This document shows positions 27,774-37,033 of a DNA stretch of 64,000 nucleotides, piece by piece (within the stretch, counting starts at the first letter, position 1; each line of letters opens with the position of its first letter). Below the pieces are notes generated by a model, which worked only from the letters and a program-made list of their open reading frames with translations, was not told the origin of the DNA and did no database searches. The DNA is taken from the NCBI GenBank assembly GCA_023429995.1, contig JAEZCE010000052.1:252103-316102 (forward strand), given 5' to 3'. This stretch comes from Bacillota bacterium. GTDB lineage: Bacteria; Bacillota; UBA4882; UBA8346. The translations under genes were made by a program, and so were the position numbers.

Positions 27774-28796
27774 TTAGGCTAATTTCCCGGCAACGCTGGT
27801 GATAATGATTCCGCTTACCAGCAAAACAATTCCCGCCAGGCGGGTATACAATGTCGTTTTGTCCAAATGATTCCATTCTCCGGTAATAATGCCCAGGACA
27901 TTGGCGGCCAAGATTTGAACGCTTTGAAAGATGGGCCAGCCGATGGATGGTCCGAATTTACCGAAATAAAGAACGGATATTCCGTAAAGTGTTGTCCCTC
28001 CGAACCAGATAAGTCCCATCAGAGCGGTCAAAGAGCAATTGACCACCGATTTTTTAGCCCTGAAAAATTGAAGGGTGTGGTTTTTTATCAGTAAAATGGA
28101 GCAATAAATTGCGGATACTGCAAATCCTCCCAAAAGGGTGATGCACCAGGTAACATTGGAGGCATTTTGCAGCTTGGCGCCGTGCAAAATTGCCAATTTC
28201 GCTAGGGGTTTTCCCATAATTAAAGCGAAATTGAAAAATATACCAAGAATACCTGCACAGACGCAGATAAAGATTACTTTATGATGAGCAGTTCTTCCTA
28301 CCAGTGATTTGGTTTTTTTTTCTGGTGAGGTCCTGGATTCCATAGAACTTAAGATAATTCCAAGAACCGATAGGATTGCTCCGCCAATAATGCATATTCC
28401 CACTGGCTTCCATAGACTTTCGCGATGATAAATGACAAGCGGAGAGATGGTACCCAAGACATTCCCGATACCGATGACAATAACGGAAGTGAGAGCAATC
28501 CCAATTTCGCGGAGGCCAATCCCGAAACCGATATTCGCTAACCCCCAACCGGCTCCCAGCATGAAAATCAATCCAAGAAGCCTCAAGGGTACCAAACCGA
28601 GAATATTCCAAAAATCAGGCACCGTGGCCAATGCCAAAACAAAAGGGAAGATCAGCAGGGCCCAAAAAGAATAAGTTAACCAAGTATTTTCCCAATTCCA
28701 GCCCTTAATTTTTTTCATGCCCACACCGTAAGAACCGGAAAGTACACCGGAACAAATCCCGAAAATTAAGCCTAAAGCGATATGAGAAGTGATCAT
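27774..28796 (-). CDS. RhaT-like sugar-proton symporter
   Basis: ATG 28796 is preferred because GGAG lies six bases before it; ATG 28808 is also in frame. About 340 residues and ten membrane helices. ALGLIFGICSGVLSGSYGVG, WNWENTWLTYSFWALLIFP and WCITLLGGFAVSAIYC match the L-rhamnose/proton symporter family, as do GLANIGFGIGLREIGIAL and LWFGGTTLYGISV-like stretches. Rhamnose genes are not adjacent, so the substrate is uncertain. Confidence 0.85.
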   Translation of the reverse strand: MITSHIALGLIFGICSGVLSGSYGVGMKKIKGWNWENTWLTYSFWALLIFPFVLALATVPDFWNILGLVPLRLLGLIFMLGAGWGLANIGFGIGLREIGIALTSVIVIGIGNVLGTISPLVIYHRESLWKPVGICIIGGAILSVLGIILSSMESRTSPEKKTKSLVGRTAHHKVIFICVCAGILGIFFNFALIMGKPLAKLAILHGAKLQNASNVTWCITLLGGFAVSAIYCSILLIKNHTLQFFRAKKSVVNCSLTALMGLIWFGGTTLYGISVLYFGKFGPSIGWPIFQSVQILAANVLGIITGEWNHLDKTTLYTRLAGIVLLVSGIIITSVAGKLA

Positions 28797-29066
28797 CAAT
28801 TGCTCCATAAAATATAGAATATAGAATCAAGCCCATTTTTATTATAACATAGTCGCTTTGGAAAGGCATTCAATAGTTGTTGAAGTGGGTATTTGCCATG
28901 AACCGGAAAGCGTGGCTGAACCGGGATACCGTGCGCGAGGATAAAAACGAAATGGGAACCTTCTGTTTTTGGTTGCCTTTTAAGCATCAAGCATAAGTAA
29001 CCGGCTTCATAGATTCCCTTTCAAAAAACGGATATTTGATGGGCTGATTTTTGCCACCATGGGTTA

Positions 29067-29501
29067 TTAGATATTATAATAGAAAAAAGAAAACCATACC
29101 GCATGGTGTTGTTCGTCTGATGCTGCGCGGCGAAATCGTTCGGCAATAAATGTATCATCGGCTTTATCGGCTATCCCCATATAAAAATCCACGGTCTGCT
29201 GCTCGTCTTTAAAGGCTGCCAGCAGGCCTTCCCGATAATCAGCAGGGCATTCTTCAGTAATACGGGGCCGATAACTCCTCCCGGTCATCGCGAAATAAAT
29301 CTGGCAAAACTCCCGGAAATGTTTGATCTCATCTTCGCGGATTTCCCCGATAACCTTTTTTTCTTCATCGGAGGAAGCCGTCTTGACTAATTTCTGGTAA
29401 CAAGCAATTGCGCTGTATTCCCCATTAATGGCCTTTTCAATATCAGGCTCGAGGGCGTCCAGGTATTCCGGAGCCATACTCTCATAGGTATAAAAATCCA
29501 T
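29067..29501 (-). CDS. Ferritin-like diiron protein
   Basis: 144 residues forming a four-helix bundle. Candidate iron ligands are in EKAINGEYSAIACYQKLV, EIREDEIKHFREFCQIYF (ExxH), FKDEQQTVDFYMGIAD and ASDEQHHAVWFSFF (ExxH). That is the E...ExxH / E...ExxH pattern of rubrerythrin-type ferritin-like proteins, without a rubredoxin domain. It may handle peroxide or store iron. The RBS AAGGAGG precedes ATG. It stands alone. Confidence 0.8.
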   Translation of the reverse strand: MDFYTYESMAPEYLDALEPDIEKAINGEYSAIACYQKLVKTASSDEEKKVIGEIREDEIKHFREFCQIYFAMTGRSYRPRITEECPADYREGLLAAFKDEQQTVDFYMGIADKADDTFIAERFRRAASDEQHHAVWFSFFYYNI

Positions 29502-29960
29502 TGTCTTTGCCTCCTTAAGATATAGTACCGTCGCCCCTTCCCGATTCCGGAAGGAGTGACGGAGTGAAAATCTTGGTCAAGGAGGGTTGAATTCCTTGAC
29601 ATTACGTTGCTTTTCCCGATTCGAGGAGAGCCCGCTTTAAAAGATTTTTGGTAGCTCGATAGGATATTATATGAGTCGTAAATAGGGTATTTCGCCTAGG
29701 TCCAAGTCATAATTATCCAAGGGGTTTGCCTTTGACATTGAATTCCAGGTTTTGGCACCGGTAGAGGGATTTCGCGCAGGGATTCCGGAATGGAATATGG
29801 GATAGGCGAAGGGGAGTCGGCGTTGATCTTAGTAAACATCAGGATGGAAAGGACTCACAGCCTATATTTCATAGACATATATTACTTATAAACAATCACC
29901 CATGATTCGATTGGACGGTTTGGGATTAATTGAGCTTCGGTGATTGTTGTCAGAAAGGAG
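29502..29960. other. Long intergenic region without recognised features
   Basis: About 460 bases between the divergent ferritin-like and SDR genes. I see no ORF with coding character, no strong hairpin and no recognised riboswitch. It should contain the promoters of both genes. Confidence 0.5.
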
Positions 29961-29968
29961 TGAGCGAC

Positions 29969-30868
29969 TTGTATCCTGTATATCCTTATTTTGGGCATGA
30001 GCGGAGTTGTAAAGACGCACCGGTTGCTTTTCCACCTCAACATCAGGATCAGCAACCGGGGTTGGAATATCTAATGAATCCCCGGCCGATTTTTGATTAT
30101 GAAGGTTATCAGGGCAGCGGGAAGCTTGAGGGCAAGGTGGCCATTGTTAGCGGTGGAGATAGCGGAATCGGGCGGGCAGTTTCCGTTGCATTTGCAAAAG
30201 AAGGCGCGGCGGTTGCCATCGTTTATTTATATGAACGGGAAGATGCAGCTGAAACCAAGAAATATATTGAACAAATCGGCGGACACTGTCTGGCGGTAGA
30301 GGGAGATTTACGGGAAACGCACTTTAACCGGGAAGTCGTGACCAAAGTGATCCGCAGCTTTTGCCGGCTTGATATTTTAGTAAACAACGCCGGGGTTCAA
30401 TTTCCTCAAGCCAGTATTATGGATATTTCCGAGGAACAACTTGAGAATACCTTCAAGACCAATATTTTTTCTTATTTTTATATGACCAAGGCGGCTTTGC
30501 CCTATATGAAACTGGGATCGGCAATTATTAACACAGCTTCGATTACGGCATACCAGGGTCAGCCCGATTTAATCGATTACTCTTCCACTAAAGGAGCAGT
30601 GGTCTCTTTTACACGCTCGTTATCATTATCATTGGAAAGCAAAGGAATCCGTGTCAATGCTGTGGCCCCGGGTCCTATCTGGACTCCCTTGATTGTTTCA
30701 AGTTTTTCCACAGAAAAGGTCGGTAAATTCGGCCTTGATACTTCGATGAAGCGGGCGGGCCAGCCGTTTGAACTGGCGCCGGCTTATGTTTACCTGGCAT
30801 CCGGCGATTCCAGGTACGTGTCGGGCCAAACCATTCATGTTAATGGCGGAGTCATTGTCGAGTCGTAA
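29969..30868 (+). CDS. Short-chain dehydrogenase/reductase
   Basis: The Rossmann motif is GGDSGIGRAVSVAFAKEGA, NNAG follows (ILVNNAGVQFPQAS) and the active site is YSSTKGA (Y-x-x-x-K) with a serine in ASITAYQG. The N-terminal FPPQHQDQQPGLEYLMNPRP tail is typical of the YhdF/YhxC-like stress SDR group often seen in spore formers. TTG 29969 is chosen because AAGGAG lies about nine bases before it; TTG 29930 and GTG 29960 are in frame. 299 residues. Substrate unknown. A terminator follows. Confidence 0.88.
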   Translation: MYPVYPYFGHERSCKDAPVAFPPQHQDQQPGLEYLMNPRPIFDYEGYQGSGKLEGKVAIVSGGDSGIGRAVSVAFAKEGAAVAIVYLYEREDAAETKKYIEQIGGHCLAVEGDLRETHFNREVVTKVIRSFCRLDILVNNAGVQFPQASIMDISEEQLENTFKTNIFSYFYMTKAALPYMKLGSAIINTASITAYQGQPDLIDYSSTKGAVVSFTRSLSLSLESKGIRVNAVAPGPIWTPLIVSSFSTEKVGKFGLDTSMKRAGQPFELAPAYVYLASGDSRYVSGQTIHVNGGVIVES

Positions 30869-30917
30869 TGAAAAAAGTACGTATCGGTTTGGACAGTAAA
30901 TAATGACGGTCAGATCG

Positions 30918-30952
30918 TAAAAACGCCTGGGTAAGAATTTACGGCGTTTTTT
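30918..30952 (+). terminator. Rho-independent terminator after the SDR gene
   Basis: AAAAACGCC pairs with GGCGTTTTT, with an inner GTAA/TTAC extension, and ends in a T-run. Confidence 0.8.
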
Positions 30953-31015
30953 ATATTCTAAAATTTCGGAAAGGGGCTATGAATAATCTTATTCAAGAGA
31001 ATCGCGCTTTACTTA

Positions 31016-31044
31016 TTGACAAAATGTCAAAAAGTAAATATAAT
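31016..31044 (+). promoter_or_regulatory. Consensus sigma-A promoter for the ankyrin-Pal gene
   Basis: TTGACA (31016-31021), 17-base spacer, TATAAT (31039-31044). A perfect consensus promoter, predicting strong vegetative expression. Confidence 0.85.
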
Positions 31045-31132
31045 AAAAATGTGTTAAAGTAAGGATATATCCATTTTTTGTTGGAGGAAGTTTTAAATTA
31101 AAACAATTTTAGGAAAAGGTGGGAGAAAAATT

Positions 31133-32155
31133 ATGAAACCCTTTTACAAGTTGCTGGTGGTTCTGGGAATTATCATGATGGTCTTTTTAGCCGGGTGTTC
31201 CAACAATGAAAAAGAGATAGCCACTGCGGTCGCTAATGGAGACACGGCCAAAGTACAAAGCTTACTCGACAAGGGCGTAAGTCCGAACTTAAAAACCGAA
31301 GACGGGAAATCCCTGCTGATGTTGGCTTCCTACTTGGGACATGCTGATATCGTTAAGTTATTGATAGATAAAGGCGCGGAAGTTAATGCCAAAGATCAAG
31401 ACGGTAAAACAGCGTTAATATACGCCGCAGAAAGAGGTCATCTTGAAGTTGCCCAAATCCTTCTGAAAAACGGAGCTGACCCAAATATCGCCGATAATAA
31501 TGGAAGAACTGCATTGATGTATGCGGCAGAAAAGGGCCATCTTGAAATCGCCAAGCTCCTCCTGGAAAACGGCGCGGATTTAAATGCTGTTGACCGCAAC
31601 GGCAAAACGGCCTTGCAAATTGCCCGGGATAACAATCAGGCTGCAATGGTCGACTTATTGAGCAATTGGGGTAAGGCGGCTGCGACAGAGACTCCCGTAG
31701 CTACTGCAGCTCCGGAAACAACGGCAACTCCAACCCCGGAAGCTCCGGTGGCTACGCCCCAGGATAAAGGTTCATTGAATAAACAGTTAGCGTCAATCTT
31801 TTTTGATTTCGACAAATCGGTAATCCGGGAAGATCAAACGAAGGCTGTAGCCGACAACTTGGCAATTTTAAAAGGCAATTCCGATCTTTACGTTATTTTG
31901 GGCGCTCATGCCGATGAACGTGGAAGCCGGGACTATAATATCGATCTATCGGCGCAACGCGCAGCCGCTGTGAAAAAATATTTGACCGGGAAAGGCGTTG
32001 CCGGGGATCATTTCGTTGTCTATGCTTATGGCAAGGATCACCCGTTAAAAACCGGCCATGACGAAGCTTCCCATAGTTATAACCGGCGGGTGGACATTTT
32101 GATGTGGGATACCAAGCTTTCCGGGGACCAAGTGTTGACAGAGACGATAAAATAA
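31133..32155 (+). CDS. Ankyrin-repeat lipoprotein with C-terminal OmpA/Pal domain
   Basis: 340 residues. A lipoprotein signal ends in LAGC (Cys 22). Four to five ankyrin repeats follow (about 27-180; repeated LLIDKGAEVNAKDQDGKTAL-type units). A Thr/Pro/Ala-rich linker (about 184-213) leads to an OmpA-like peptidoglycan-binding domain (about 216-335) with ASIFFDFDKSVI, GAHADERGSRDYNIDLSAQR and YNRRVDI. The last domain is nearly identical in layout to Pal, which tethers the outer membrane to the wall. Fusion to ankyrin repeats is unusual. The next gene encodes a TonB-like protein; tolA/B/Q/R are not seen. Confidence 0.88.
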   Translation: MKPFYKLLVVLGIIMMVFLAGCSNNEKEIATAVANGDTAKVQSLLDKGVSPNLKTEDGKSLLMLASYLGHADIVKLLIDKGAEVNAKDQDGKTALIYAAERGHLEVAQILLKNGADPNIADNNGRTALMYAAEKGHLEIAKLLLENGADLNAVDRNGKTALQIARDNNQAAMVDLLSNWGKAAATETPVATAAPETTATPTPEAPVATPQDKGSLNKQLASIFFDFDKSVIREDQTKAVADNLAILKGNSDLYVILGAHADERGSRDYNIDLSAQRAAAVKKYLTGKGVAGDHFVVYAYGKDHPLKTGHDEASHSYNRRVDILMWDTKLSGDQVLTETIK

Positions 32156-32172
32156 CTTAAACTGCTTAGTAG

Positions 32173-32215
32173 GCCCCGGTTCTCCTTAAAAACGCGGACC
32201 GGGGCAATATTTTTT
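32173..32215 (+). terminator. Rho-independent terminator
   Basis: GCCCCGGT at 32173 pairs with ACCGGGGC at 32198, followed by AATATTTTTT. Confidence 0.8.
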
Positions 32216-32323
32216 CCGGAAATAAAATTTTGTTAAAATTAGAAATTGAAGACGTTCATGTCTATACGGCTTTTCTGTCGGTTCGTTCCAGTCGCGTTAA
32301 CCTATTGAGGTGAAGAGTGTAGA

Positions 32324-33184
32324 ATGAATTTTACGGACCAAAGAAATTATTTAATAGCTGGAATGGTTTCGTTAACAGTTCATTTTTTTTTATTGATGAT
32401 TTATTTGCCGGGGCTTTTGGCTTCGGAAACGTCCCAGTTAGATACGTTTCCTGTCGGTTTGGTGGAAATATCCTCTGGAACTCCCGCGAGGGGAATTCTT
32501 TCGCACCCCCAAGATAAAATCGATCAATCCATAACGCTCAAAAGCCCGGAAAGCAGACAGCCCAATCAAGGGAAAACTGAAGTAAAACCTAATGTATATC
32601 CGCGTCAATCTTCGGAAAACACCGGTGTAGTGTCTGAACAAGAACGAATTGCGGTTTCCGGCCGTTTAAAGGAAGAGTTGGAAAATCAAACCCCTGGTGA
32701 CGGAAAACGAAAAATCGAGCCCCAAACCCCAAAATCTTCAAAAGTACCCGCTAGCCCGCCTAAAAAACAAGCACCAGCTTCCTATCTCTTGGAAAAACAT
32801 GTCGTCCCAAGCGCCCTCGGTGAAAATGTCGAAGAGGCGCCCGATTCAGAAAATCCCAGTCGCCATAAACCGCAAAGTTTTGGAACGGGCAAAGCCATGG
32901 TGACGGTTCAGGGGCCCATGCCAATCTATCCTCCGGATGCCCTGAAAGAAGGGAAAGAAGGAGATGTGGCTATACGGGTTTTTGTCAATGGCGACGGAGG
33001 GTTGGACGTGCCAATCATCACACGAACGTCCGGAGATATACGGTTGGACTATGCAGCTACTTCTTCAGTCGAACGGAACTGGAAGTTTTCGGTGATATTT
33101 GAAGGCTATTATATTGATTTGCTCTTTTCTTTCCGGCTTCAAACGGGAGTCTCCGTCAAGTTCCAGAAATCGAAAACCCGATGA
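32324..33184 (+). CDS. TonB-like energy-transducer protein
   Basis: 286 residues. One N-terminal membrane helix (about 11-32: GMVSLTVHFFLLMIYLPGLL), then a long Lys/Pro/Ser/Glu-rich spacer (about 60-185), then a C-terminal TonB domain (about 195-280) with MPIYPPDALKEGKEGDVAIR and SVERNWKF. TonB couples inner-membrane proton motive force to outer-membrane receptors. ExbB and ExbD are not in the window. The gene follows the Pal-like lipoprotein but has its own start after a terminator. Confidence 0.82.
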   Translation: MNFTDQRNYLIAGMVSLTVHFFLLMIYLPGLLASETSQLDTFPVGLVEISSGTPARGILSHPQDKIDQSITLKSPESRQPNQGKTEVKPNVYPRQSSENTGVVSEQERIAVSGRLKEELENQTPGDGKRKIEPQTPKSSKVPASPPKKQAPASYLLEKHVVPSALGENVEEAPDSENPSRHKPQSFGTGKAMVTVQGPMPIYPPDALKEGKEGDVAIRVFVNGDGGLDVPIITRTSGDIRLDYAATSSVERNWKFSVIFEGYYIDLLFSFRLQTGVSVKFQKSKTR

Positions 33185-33195
33185 CAAGTTGGGAG

Positions 33196-33945
33196 TCAGA
33201 AGTCGGTTTTATGTTTCCAAATTTCCAAATACAGAATATAGCCTAAGCTTGCAACTACAAAAATGATGGCGATTAGCTGTGTTAAAACCAAATGCCCTGT
33301 AAAAGGGGTATCGTGGCGAAAAAAATCCATCAAAAATCGAATCAGCGAATGAGCAAGAATGACTCTGAGGAATGCATATCCGGGGTATTTTGGGCTTTTG
33401 CTCCATTGGAGGGCGAAGGGTAAAATAATGAATGAGGTCAGAACTTCATACAATTGACTGGGGTGGACCGGTAGGGAAGTAGAGGGAAACTTCACACCCC
33501 AAGGCAGATTCGTCGGCGGGCCGTATAATTCACCATTGATGAAATTCCCTATACGGACAAATATATGACCCAGCGTTATTCCGGGCACAACAGCATCCGC
33601 CAGTCGCCAATAAGCAATTTTGGCTTTTTTAGTCCAAAAGTAACCGAAAATCATGGCGGCAATTATTGCGCCGTGAGATCCTAAGCCTCCATGGTCAATG
33701 CGGATGATTTCCCAGGGATTGGCGATAAAAAAAGGGTATTTTGAAATGACATAAGCCAAACGTGCTCCCGCAATAATCGCAATGAACAATTTAACCAGCA
33801 GCTTGTCCAGTATTTCCGGCTTTATCCCATAAAGCTTCCCGTTATGGATAGTCAACCAATAACCGGTTAGAAAAGCCAGCGCAACGAGAATTCCATACCA
33901 GTGTATTTGAATGGGGCCAAATTGCAGCGCGATATTATTCATCAT
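33196..33945 (-). CDS. lgt: Prolipoprotein diacylglyceryl transferase
   Basis: The start is set at ATG 33945/33942; the upstream extension in the open frame lacks lipid-facing character. 249-250 residues, seven helices. HWYGILVALAFLTGYW, the signature RIGNFINGELYGPPT and HPSQLYEV are typical Lgt. It adds diacylglycerol to the lipobox cysteine. Client candidates here are the GerAC and ankyrin-Pal lipoproteins. It is convergent with the TonB-like gene, 11 bases apart. Confidence 0.95.
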   Translation of the reverse strand: MMNNIALQFGPIQIHWYGILVALAFLTGYWLTIHNGKLYGIKPEILDKLLVKLFIAIIAGARLAYVISKYPFFIANPWEIIRIDHGGLGSHGAIIAAMIFGYFWTKKAKIAYWRLADAVVPGITLGHIFVRIGNFINGELYGPPTNLPWGVKFPSTSLPVHPSQLYEVLTSFIILPFALQWSKSPKYPGYAFLRVILAHSLIRFLMDFFRHDTPFTGHLVLTQLIAIIFVVASLGYILYLEIWKHKTDF

Positions 33946-34092
33946 ACCTATTGTAAACTCTAAAGGGGATGTTTGGCAAGATAAGTTTGACAATTTCCAG
34001 GAGGCCCCGAATAAGAGCCTCTAATTTCAACCGTGGACATTTATGATATAATCCTAAAAAGGGGATACTCCAAGTGAAAGGGACTGGTTTCC

Positions 34093-34581
34093 ATGAAGTT
34101 TTTTTATGATACCTACCAAGCTCCTTTCGGTATAATCCATATTATTCTGGATGAAACCGGAGTATATAGGATTGAATTAACATCCGAAGGGTGGCAAAAA
34201 TCCGTTGCGGAGTTTACGCCGATAGAAGATCAGCGCCGTTGCCGGGAGGCTGTCCGGCAGATTGGGGAATATTTGGGCGGACAGAGAAAACAATTTGCTC
34301 TGCCCCTTTCAATGAAAGGTTCGGAATTTTCCCGCAAGGTCTGGCAGGAATTACAGAATATTCCCTACGGGGAAACCCGCAGTTATGCCGAAATTGCCAG
34401 GGCCATCGGAAAACCGGACAGCTGCCGGGCCGTGGGACAAGCCAATCGCAGGAATCCTTTGCCTATGATTATCCCCTGCCACCGGGTGATTGGAAGAAAC
34501 GGCGCAATGACCGGATATATTGGAAAAGGGTATATTGGAATGAAAGAAAAGCTACTGGAAATGGAAAGAAAACACCAGTAA
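34093..34581 (+). CDS. ogt: Methylated-DNA--protein-cysteine methyltransferase
   Basis: 162 residues. The C-terminal DNA-binding domain has SRKVWQELQNIPYGETRSYAE..., the arginine finger region (CRAVGQANRRNPLPM) and the active-site PCHRVIGRNG, whose cysteine accepts the alkyl group from O6-alkylguanine. The N-terminal ribonuclease-H-like domain is short, as in Ogt. A likely promoter is TATAAT at 34047 with TTTCAA 16 bases before it. The MFS exporter gene follows after 41 bases. Confidence 0.93.
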   Translation: MKFFYDTYQAPFGIIHIILDETGVYRIELTSEGWQKSVAEFTPIEDQRRCREAVRQIGEYLGGQRKQFALPLSMKGSEFSRKVWQELQNIPYGETRSYAEIARAIGKPDSCRAVGQANRRNPLPMIIPCHRVIGRNGAMTGYIGKGYIGMKEKLLEMERKHQ

Positions 34582-34622
34582 TGGGTTTACCGAATACATT
34601 ATCGAAATTTTGGGGGATTTTC

Positions 34623-36035
34623 ATGAATTTCATGCGGCGAAAAAGGGCGACTTTACTGGCGGTTGCTATTGGCACTTTCATGTCGGCCTTTGACGGAAGT
34701 GTTGTTAATTTGGTTTTACCCAATATCAGTGCCTATTTTGATACTTCTCTTTCGATGGTGGAATGGACCGTGATGTCATACTTGCTTATCATCAGCAGCT
34801 TGCTTTTAGCTTATGGCAGGTTGGGAGATATATACGGCCATAAGCGGATTTACACCACGGGCCTTGTCGTTTTTACCGCCGGTTCGGTATTGTGTGGCCT
34901 GGCGGGTTCGATCCAGATGTTAATCGGCTTTCGGGCTATCCAGGCGATTGGCGCCGGGATGTTGATGGCGATGGGGCCTGCCATCGTCACGGATACCGTT
35001 GCGCCGCAGGATAGGGGTAAAGCTTTGAGTGTCACGGCCGTGGCGGTTGCTGTCGCCTTAACTTTGGGCCCGGCGATCGGAGGATTTTTGACATCCTTTT
35101 TCGGCTGGCAAAGCATATTTTTTGTTAATATTCCCATCGGTATCGGAGCTTTTTGGTTTGGCCGGCAAGTCATTCAACAAAAGGATGAGCGGATGGACCA
35201 ACCCTTTGACTGGATGGGGGCGAGTCTTATATTTGCAGCATTAATTTGTATTTTGTTATCCCTTAGTTTTGTGGAGCAGCTAGGCTGGACGCATGCCGGG
35301 ATCATCGTAACCATGATGGTGGGGCTGGGACTTGTGGCAGGTTTCATATTTTGGGAAAGGGCTGCTCAATTCCCATTATTTGATATTGCCTTATTTAAAA
35401 ACCGTCTTTTTGCCATGAGTAATCTTTCGGCGCTTTTAAACTATATGGCTCAAAATACCATTATTTTGCTGATTCCTTTTTATCTTCAAAAGTTAAAGGG
35501 CCTGCCGCCGGACCAAGCCGGGGTGTTATACTTGGCGATGCCGCTGGCTACCATGGTGGTGGCGCCGATTAGCGGGACCCTGTCCGATCGGATGGATACC
35601 CGCTATATCAGTTCGGCGGGAATGGGGATTATGGCAATAGGAATGGGTATTTTAAGTTACTTAAAGGCGGACTCGCCCCATGTTTTAATGATCGCCGGAC
35701 TGGCTGTGGTTGGCTTCGGGATTGGATTGTTTCAAACCCCTAACAATAGCGCGATAATGGGAGCCGTATCCCGAGATAAAAGCGGTGTGGCTTCGGGTAT
35801 GCTTGCGACAATGAGAAATATCGGTATGGTCCTGGGTGTAGCCATATCGGGAGCTGTTTTTTCCTCCAGCCAAATTGGATTAACGGCCAGTTTGAAAAGC
35901 CGGGGGCTCAGTGGACATTTTCTGTTTCAATCGGCATTTGAAGGAGCACTCCATATAACGTATCTTATGGGAGCGGCTATTGCCTGCCTGGCAGTGGTAA
36001 CTTCGCTGGTAAGAGGGTCGACAAGAAAAGGGTAA
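34623..36035 (+). CDS. MFS multidrug exporter, DHA2 (EmrB-like) type
   Basis: ATG 34623, with GGGGGA upstream, is the real start; the long open frame from 34191 is an overlap with ogt in another frame. 470 residues, 14 helices. FMSAFDGSVVNLVLPNIS and RLGDIYGHKRIYTTGLVVF are motif D1 and motif A; ALTLGPAIGGFL is the antiporter motif C. Drug/proton antiport is likely; the substrate is unknown. It may share a transcript with ogt. Confidence 0.9.
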   Translation: MNFMRRKRATLLAVAIGTFMSAFDGSVVNLVLPNISAYFDTSLSMVEWTVMSYLLIISSLLLAYGRLGDIYGHKRIYTTGLVVFTAGSVLCGLAGSIQMLIGFRAIQAIGAGMLMAMGPAIVTDTVAPQDRGKALSVTAVAVAVALTLGPAIGGFLTSFFGWQSIFFVNIPIGIGAFWFGRQVIQQKDERMDQPFDWMGASLIFAALICILLSLSFVEQLGWTHAGIIVTMMVGLGLVAGFIFWERAAQFPLFDIALFKNRLFAMSNLSALLNYMAQNTIILLIPFYLQKLKGLPPDQAGVLYLAMPLATMVVAPISGTLSDRMDTRYISSAGMGIMAIGMGILSYLKADSPHVLMIAGLAVVGFGIGLFQTPNNSAIMGAVSRDKSGVASGMLATMRNIGMVLGVAISGAVFSSSQIGLTASLKSRGLSGHFLFQSAFEGALHITYLMGAAIACLAVVTSLVRGSTRKG

Positions 36036-36036
36036 G

Positions 36037-36975
36037 TTATTGGTTCAGAGTCCAATAGTTTTTGAGCGATTCGACTAGTTTTTGATCGTCCTCCACTTGC
36101 CGGCCTTTTGTTGTGAGGTATCCTCCGGTTATTAATCCATTAGCGCCGGCCATAAAACCAAGTCCCTGAAAATCTTTAAACGAAGTCTCCCGGCCCGCTG
36201 CTATTTTAATTACCGGGGATTTTAAAATGATCCGGAAAATCGCAATCGTCCTGACAATTTCAAAAGGAGATATGGAAAGGGAGGACGCTAAAGGAGTGCC
36301 CGGAATAGGCATCAGGATATTTAAAGGAACGGAAGTCACTTCTAAATCTTTTAAGGTTAAAACCATTTCGATTCGATCTTGCCAGCTCTCTCCGAGTCCC
36401 AGGATTCCGCCGCAGCAAACTTCCAGGCCTGCCTGTCTGGCATAATGAATCGTTTTGATTCTATCCGCAAAGTCGTGAGTCGTGCATATTTGCGGATAAA
36501 AAGAGGGGGAAGTTTCGATGTTATGATGAAAGCGGGAAAGTCCGGCCTGGTGTAGCCGGATTAATTCTTCTTTCGAGAGTATGCCCAGTGAAGCGCAAAC
36601 TTCTAAATGGGTTTCCGATTTGATTTTGGAAATCACACGGCAGATTTGGTGAATTTCATGGGCGTCAGCCGAGTGTCCGCTGGCGACAATGCCAAATCTT
36701 TTAGCTCCTATTTCTTTGGCTTTCAGAGCTGCATCAAAAATTTCCTGTTCCGAAAGTAGCGGATAAGAAGAAGTTTGGGTAGGATAGTGGCTTGACTGGG
36801 CGCAAAACTTGCAATTTTCACTGCAGACACCTGATTTGGCATTGATGATACTACAGATATCCAAATTGGGACCGCAGAATTGCTGGCGGGTCTTGTCGGC
36901 CAGTGCGAGTAATTCCATGAGGGGCATTGAAATGAATTCTCTGATTTCCTGAAGCTGATTTTTAATTTCATTCAT
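36037..36975 (-). CDS. bioB: Biotin synthase
   Basis: 312 residues. The start is ATG 36975 because AAGGAG, ten bases before it, overlaps the earlier candidate start at 36996. CSENCKFCAQSSHYP holds the radical-SAM Cx3Cx2C cluster. GIVASGHSADAHE, HHNIETSPSFYPQI, CCGGILGLGESW and NILMPIPGTPL are conserved, as are the auxiliary 2Fe-2S ligands. It inserts sulfur into dethiobiotin. Last gene downstream of the biotin ECF transporter genes, 58 bases after ecfT; bioA, bioD and bioF are not in the window. Confidence 0.95.
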   Translation of the reverse strand: MNEIKNQLQEIREFISMPLMELLALADKTRQQFCGPNLDICSIINAKSGVCSENCKFCAQSSHYPTQTSSYPLLSEQEIFDAALKAKEIGAKRFGIVASGHSADAHEIHQICRVISKIKSETHLEVCASLGILSKEELIRLHQAGLSRFHHNIETSPSFYPQICTTHDFADRIKTIHYARQAGLEVCCGGILGLGESWQDRIEMVLTLKDLEVTSVPLNILMPIPGTPLASSLSISPFEIVRTIAIFRIILKSPVIKIAAGRETSFKDFQGLGFMAGANGLITGGYLTTKGRQVEDDQKLVESLKNYWTLNQ

Positions 36976-37033
36976 CGACGGCCACGACTCCTTCAATTTA
37001 AACTGACTGGCATGATCCTAAATTAAAGAAAAA

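Noticed and set aside
34191..34622. In-frame extension upstream of the DHA2 exporter
   Set aside because: It overlaps ogt in another frame; the transporter begins at ATG 34623 with its own RBS.
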